NCBI RefSeq assembly: GCF_026810365.1
Contig: NZ_CP113948.1
Coordinates: 1,637,001 to 1,701,000 of the forward strand
Source: Flavobacterium praedii
Lineage (GTDB): Bacteria > Bacteroidota > Bacteroidia > Flavobacteriales > Flavobacteriaceae
Length of the DNA stretch: 64,000 nt
Direction of reading: 5' to 3'
Shown here: piece by piece, positions 61,596 through 64,000 of the stretch
How positions within the stretch are numbered: position 1 is the stretch's first letter
How the letters are laid out: each line of letters opens with the position of its first letter
Notes under the pieces: generated by a model
Databases searched by the model: none
What the model was told of the DNA's origin: nothing
The model's input: only the letters and a program-made list of their open reading frames with translations
Translations under genes and position numbers: made by a program

Positions 61596-61635
61596 AAATA
61601 GCATTTCGCTGCAAATCAACAAAATACCGTAATTT

Positions 61636-61643
61636 TATATTTG
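61636..61643 (+). promoter_or_regulatory. -7 box before the AraC-type gene
   Basis: TATATTTG matches TAnnTTTG, 37 bases before the ATG. No standard -33 TTG was found. Confidence 0.45.
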
Positions 61644-61680
61644 ATTATCAATTTATTAGATAGTTTTAAGTTTCTAAAAT

Positions 61681-62517
61681 ATGGTATTAAATGAATTTCA
61701 GCCCAGTCCCCATTTAAAAGAATATGTACGGGTTTACAGAGTGATTCGTTGTGTCTTTGATTCTAATTCATCTTTGCCATTCAAACCGTATGCACCAAAA
61801 CCTGAACATTGCCTTAGCTTTTACCCCAGAGACACCGAAACGGTTGATTATACTCAAAGTACCAACAAAATATCCAATCTTTCAGCAGTTATTTTTGGCC
61901 AACAAAGTGAAGTAACCCATCGATTTATTGGCAAAGACTTTTTGGTTTTTCAGATCGTTTTTCGACCTGGAGCATTGTATCGTTTGACAGGAATTCCATC
62001 CTTTGAATTGACCAATAGTTTCCTTGATGCCGAAATGATTTTTTCGAAAAATTTGATTCAAGAGGTCAACGAGAAACTTTTTTATACTGAAGACTTTCCA
62101 AAAATGATTGCTATAGTCGAAGATTTTTTAAAAGGTCAATTTTCGAAAATCAAAATAGAGAAACATAAGATCGATTCTATTTGCGATATTTTGTTGTCAA
62201 ATAAAGAAAACATTTCCTTAGACTGGTTTGCTAAAGAATCCTGTTTGAGCATGCGACAATTGGAACGTAAATTCCAAGAACGAATGGGAGTCTCTCCAAA
62301 ATATTACAACAAAGTAGTGCGTTTTGAAAATGCCTTTCGGATGAAAAATGCAAACCCCAATTTGGATTGGCTGAGTATTGCCATTCAATGTGGTTATTAT
62401 GATTACCAGCATTTGGTCAAAGATTACAAATCATTTACCCAACAAACCCCCATTGAATTTCACTTATTGGATCTAAATTCACCAGAGCGAAAATTTGGTG
62501 AAGCGGACACCTATTAA
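61681..62517 (+). CDS. AraC-family transcriptional regulator
   Basis: A 278-residue protein: an N-terminal DUF6597-like sensor region (FQPSPHLKEYVRVYRVIR, VIFGQQSEVTHRF, VFRPGALYRLTGIP) and a C-terminal AraC HTH with ISLDWFAKESCLSMRQLERK and FQERMGVSPKYYNKVVRFE, ending AIQCGYYDYQHLVKDYKSF. The ligand is unknown. The cupin gene 76 bases downstream may be its target. Confidence 0.9.
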   Translation: MVLNEFQPSPHLKEYVRVYRVIRCVFDSNSSLPFKPYAPKPEHCLSFYPRDTETVDYTQSTNKISNLSAVIFGQQSEVTHRFIGKDFLVFQIVFRPGALYRLTGIPSFELTNSFLDAEMIFSKNLIQEVNEKLFYTEDFPKMIAIVEDFLKGQFSKIKIEKHKIDSICDILLSNKENISLDWFAKESCLSMRQLERKFQERMGVSPKYYNKVVRFENAFRMKNANPNLDWLSIAIQCGYYDYQHLVKDYKSFTQQTPIEFHLLDLNSPERKFGEADTY

Positions 62518-62593
62518 AATGTCGTTTTTTTACCAATACCAATTTTTATAATTATTACAATTTTGTATATCAATAACTTAAACAACTTTTAAG

Positions 62594-63094
62594 ATGCAAA
62601 ATGTAATTAATAACCCAGCGAACATTGACCTAAAAAAAGGTTTTGTAGTAAAAACAAATGAAAGTCGATTTTCTGAAACTACCAAAATTGGAGGTGTAAA
62701 TCCAAATGATATTAAAATTTCATCAAAAGACACTAGTGGAAATCTCAGCATGTTTGAATACCAAGGCAATGAAAAAGGAGGCCCACCATTGCACGTACAT
62801 CCCTATCAAGACGAAGTGTTTTATATTCTAGAAGGAGACTATCTTTTTCAAATTGGGACCGAAAAATTCAGTTTAAAGCAAGGTGACACCATTTTTTTGC
62901 CACGGCAAATTCCACATACATTCGCTCAACTTAGCGAAAAAGGTAAAATGGTATTCTTTTTTAATCCCGCTGGAAAAATGGAAGACTTTTTTAGAACTCT
63001 TGGAAATCTTCCTGGCCCTCCAACTCCTGAAGAAGGTGCCCAAATATTTGAATCACATGAAATGATTGTTGTAGGACCACCATTAGAGTATTGA
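62594..63094 (+). CDS. Cupin domain protein
   Basis: A 166-residue single cupin: GGPPLHVHPYQDEVFYILEG provides motif 1 (two His, Glu) and FLPRQIPHTFAQL motif 2 (His), so a metal site is complete. Quercetinase-like or ligand-binding cupins look like this. The last 40 residues are Pro-rich. Likely regulated by the adjacent AraC-type protein. Confidence 0.87.
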   Translation: MQNVINNPANIDLKKGFVVKTNESRFSETTKIGGVNPNDIKISSKDTSGNLSMFEYQGNEKGGPPLHVHPYQDEVFYILEGDYLFQIGTEKFSLKQGDTIFLPRQIPHTFAQLSEKGKMVFFFNPAGKMEDFFRTLGNLPGPPTPEEGAQIFESHEMIVVGPPLEY

Positions 63095-63123
63095 AAAGTA
63101 ACAAAACGTAGACTAAAACTTAA

Positions 63124-63166
63124 AACCCTTTACAAATGAATAGAAAAAATCATTTGAAAGGGTTTA
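63124..63166. terminator. Bidirectional terminator between cupin and M28 peptidase genes
   Basis: AAACCCTTT-A-CAAATGA pairs with TCATTTG-AAAGGGTTT over 16 bp, between convergent genes. Confidence 0.82.
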
Positions 63167-63193
63167 GTAGCTTTTTAAAACAACAATTTAAAT

Positions 63194-64000
63194 TTACCTC
63201 AATTGAGCAGTATCAACTCTTGAAGGAGTATCTTTTCCGCTTATAATACTAGAAGAACTTATGGCAATTGCTTTAATAATTTCTGTCATATTGTTTATAT
63301 CGAGAGTGCCAATTTCGTCACTGGCTTTGTGGTAATTGGCTTCATTATCCATTTTTGAAGTAGAAATAGTGTGAGCAGGAACACCCAATTTTGCAAGCGT
63401 AGCATTATCCGATCTGTAAAATAATTCTTGTTCTGGATAAGGATCAGGATAAAATTTAAAAGCAGAGCCTTCTAAATTTTTCTGCAAAATGGCACCCATA
63501 TTTGTTTTTTCAAAACCAGTAATGTATGCTGAATTCTTTCCCCATTTGGATTCTGTTCCAATCATTTCTAGATTAAACATGGCGATAACTTGCTCAGGAG
63601 CTAATTGTTTAGAAAAATATTTAGCACCATAACCTCCTAATTCTTCGGCTACGAATGTTGTGAAAATGATAGTTCGCTCATTATTATTCTTCTTTTTAAA
63701 ATACTTGGCCAACATAATTACAGCTGTACTTCCTGCTGCATCATCATTGGCACCATTATAAATAGAATCGGTTGCATCATGTGGCACCCCTTCTTGTGGA
63801 GAACCTATTCCCAAATGGTCATAATGCCCAGAGAAAATTACATATTCATTCGGCTTACTTTTACCAGGCAAAACTCCAACTACATTATTCAACGGTTTTT
63901 TTGTGATGGTATTTTTAAGATCAATTGTAAATGTAGTAGCATCCGAAACTCCAAATACAAACAGAATCGTATTTTCACCAGGATTTGCAGTAATTCTATC
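63194..64000 (-). CDS. M28 family metallopeptidase, C-terminal part (5' end outside window)
   Basis: 269 residues are in the window and the frame is open to the window edge. Zinc-aminopeptidase motifs: FSGHYDHLG (His and Asp), NGANDDAAGS (Asp), FVAEELGGYG (Glu pair) and late YRSDNATLAKLGVPAHTIST with His. M28 enzymes of Bacteroidota are secreted or surface aminopeptidases; the signal sequence would be beyond 64000. The reading starts at DRITANPGENTILF inside the protein, and NNVVGVLPGK is not the N-terminus. Confidence 0.9.
   Translation of the reverse strand, partial: DRITANPGENTILFVFGVSDATTFTIDLKNTITKKPLNNVVGVLPGKSKPNEYVIFSGHYDHLGIGSPQEGVPHDATDSIYNGANDDAAGSTAVIMLAKYFKKKNNNERTIIFTTFVAEELGGYGAKYFSKQLAPEQVIAMFNLEMIGTESKWGKNSAYITGFEKTNMGAILQKNLEGSAFKFYPDPYPEQELFYRSDNATLAKLGVPAHTISTSKMDNEANYHKASDEIGTLDINNMTEIIKAIAISSSSIISGKDTPSRVDTAQLR

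Overview
The window is AT-rich DNA (by eye about one third G+C; not computed) from a member of the Flavobacteriaceae, most likely Flavobacterium. The evidence is a complete flexirubin-type pigment locus with darA, darB and a tyrosine ammonia-lyase, Bacteroidota-style promoters (TTG-N19/20-TAnnTTTG) without clear Shine-Dalgarno sequences, families such as DUF4494, DUF6428 and DUF4202, and many TAATG/ATGA stop-start overlaps. No rRNA, tRNA, CRISPR array, transposase gene or integrase was found.

Region 1 (1-21.2 kb) is the flexirubin (dialkylresorcinol / aryl polyene) locus. About 22 tightly packed or overlapping genes run on the minus strand from a tyrosine ammonia-lyase (18523) down past position 1. 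They encode the starter enzyme (p-coumarate from tyrosine), FabG, several ketosynthases including one lacking its catalytic Cys, two acyl carrier proteins, two hot-dog dehydratase-like proteins, a thioesterase, DarA and DarB (resorcinol ring formation), an LpxL-like acyltransferase, a BtrH-like acyl transfer protein, an ABC exporter, a LolA-like carrier, lipoproteins and a polysaccharide deacetylase. A methyltransferase and a halogenase-like flavoprotein face the other way from a 205-bp divergent promoter region and are probable tailoring enzymes.

Region 2 (21.3-24.9 kb) is an arsenic resistance module: ArsR, the Cys-tailed DUF6428 protein, a phosphatase-like arsenate reductase and the Acr3 efflux permease. 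Region 3 (25.2-32.3 kb) is a plus-strand series of stress/redox genes: lipocalin, SDR, MDR reductase, DJ-1/PfpI, aldehyde dehydrogenase, SOUL protein and Old Yellow Enzyme, ending in a decayed YceI gene. Region 4 (32.7-43 kb) is mixed accessory DNA: a RelE-type toxin-antitoxin pair, DUF4494, thioesterase, DUF1398, KatG, DUF1801, VOC, a lipoprotein/beta-barrel pair, an MNT-HEPN pair, a frameshifted secreted protein and a GNAT.

Region 5 (43.4-58.9 kb) is a full nitrate assimilation locus: nirB, nirD, DUF4202, a NarX-like sensor and NarL-like regulator, a cytochrome c, a NarK transporter, a nitrate reductase fused to NirB-like FAD and BFD domains, and a rubredoxin-tailed redox protein. A TACGTA-centred motif recurs upstream of nearly every transcription unit here; a 19-bp form is identical at narK and nasA and near-identical, inverted, at nirB.

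Region 6 (59.5-64 kb) holds a membrane protein, a ParD-ParE pair with a perfect palindromic operator, a gene remnant, an AraC regulator, a cupin and the 3' part of an M28 peptidase.

The least explained content is non-coding. There are two interspersed families whose central hairpins differ in sequence but remain base-paired (a covariation signature), one element with a UUCG-capped hairpin, two MITE-like families with terminal inverted repeats and visible target-site duplications (one inserted inside the other repeats), and a degenerate repeat that separates the small accessory genes like a cassette boundary.
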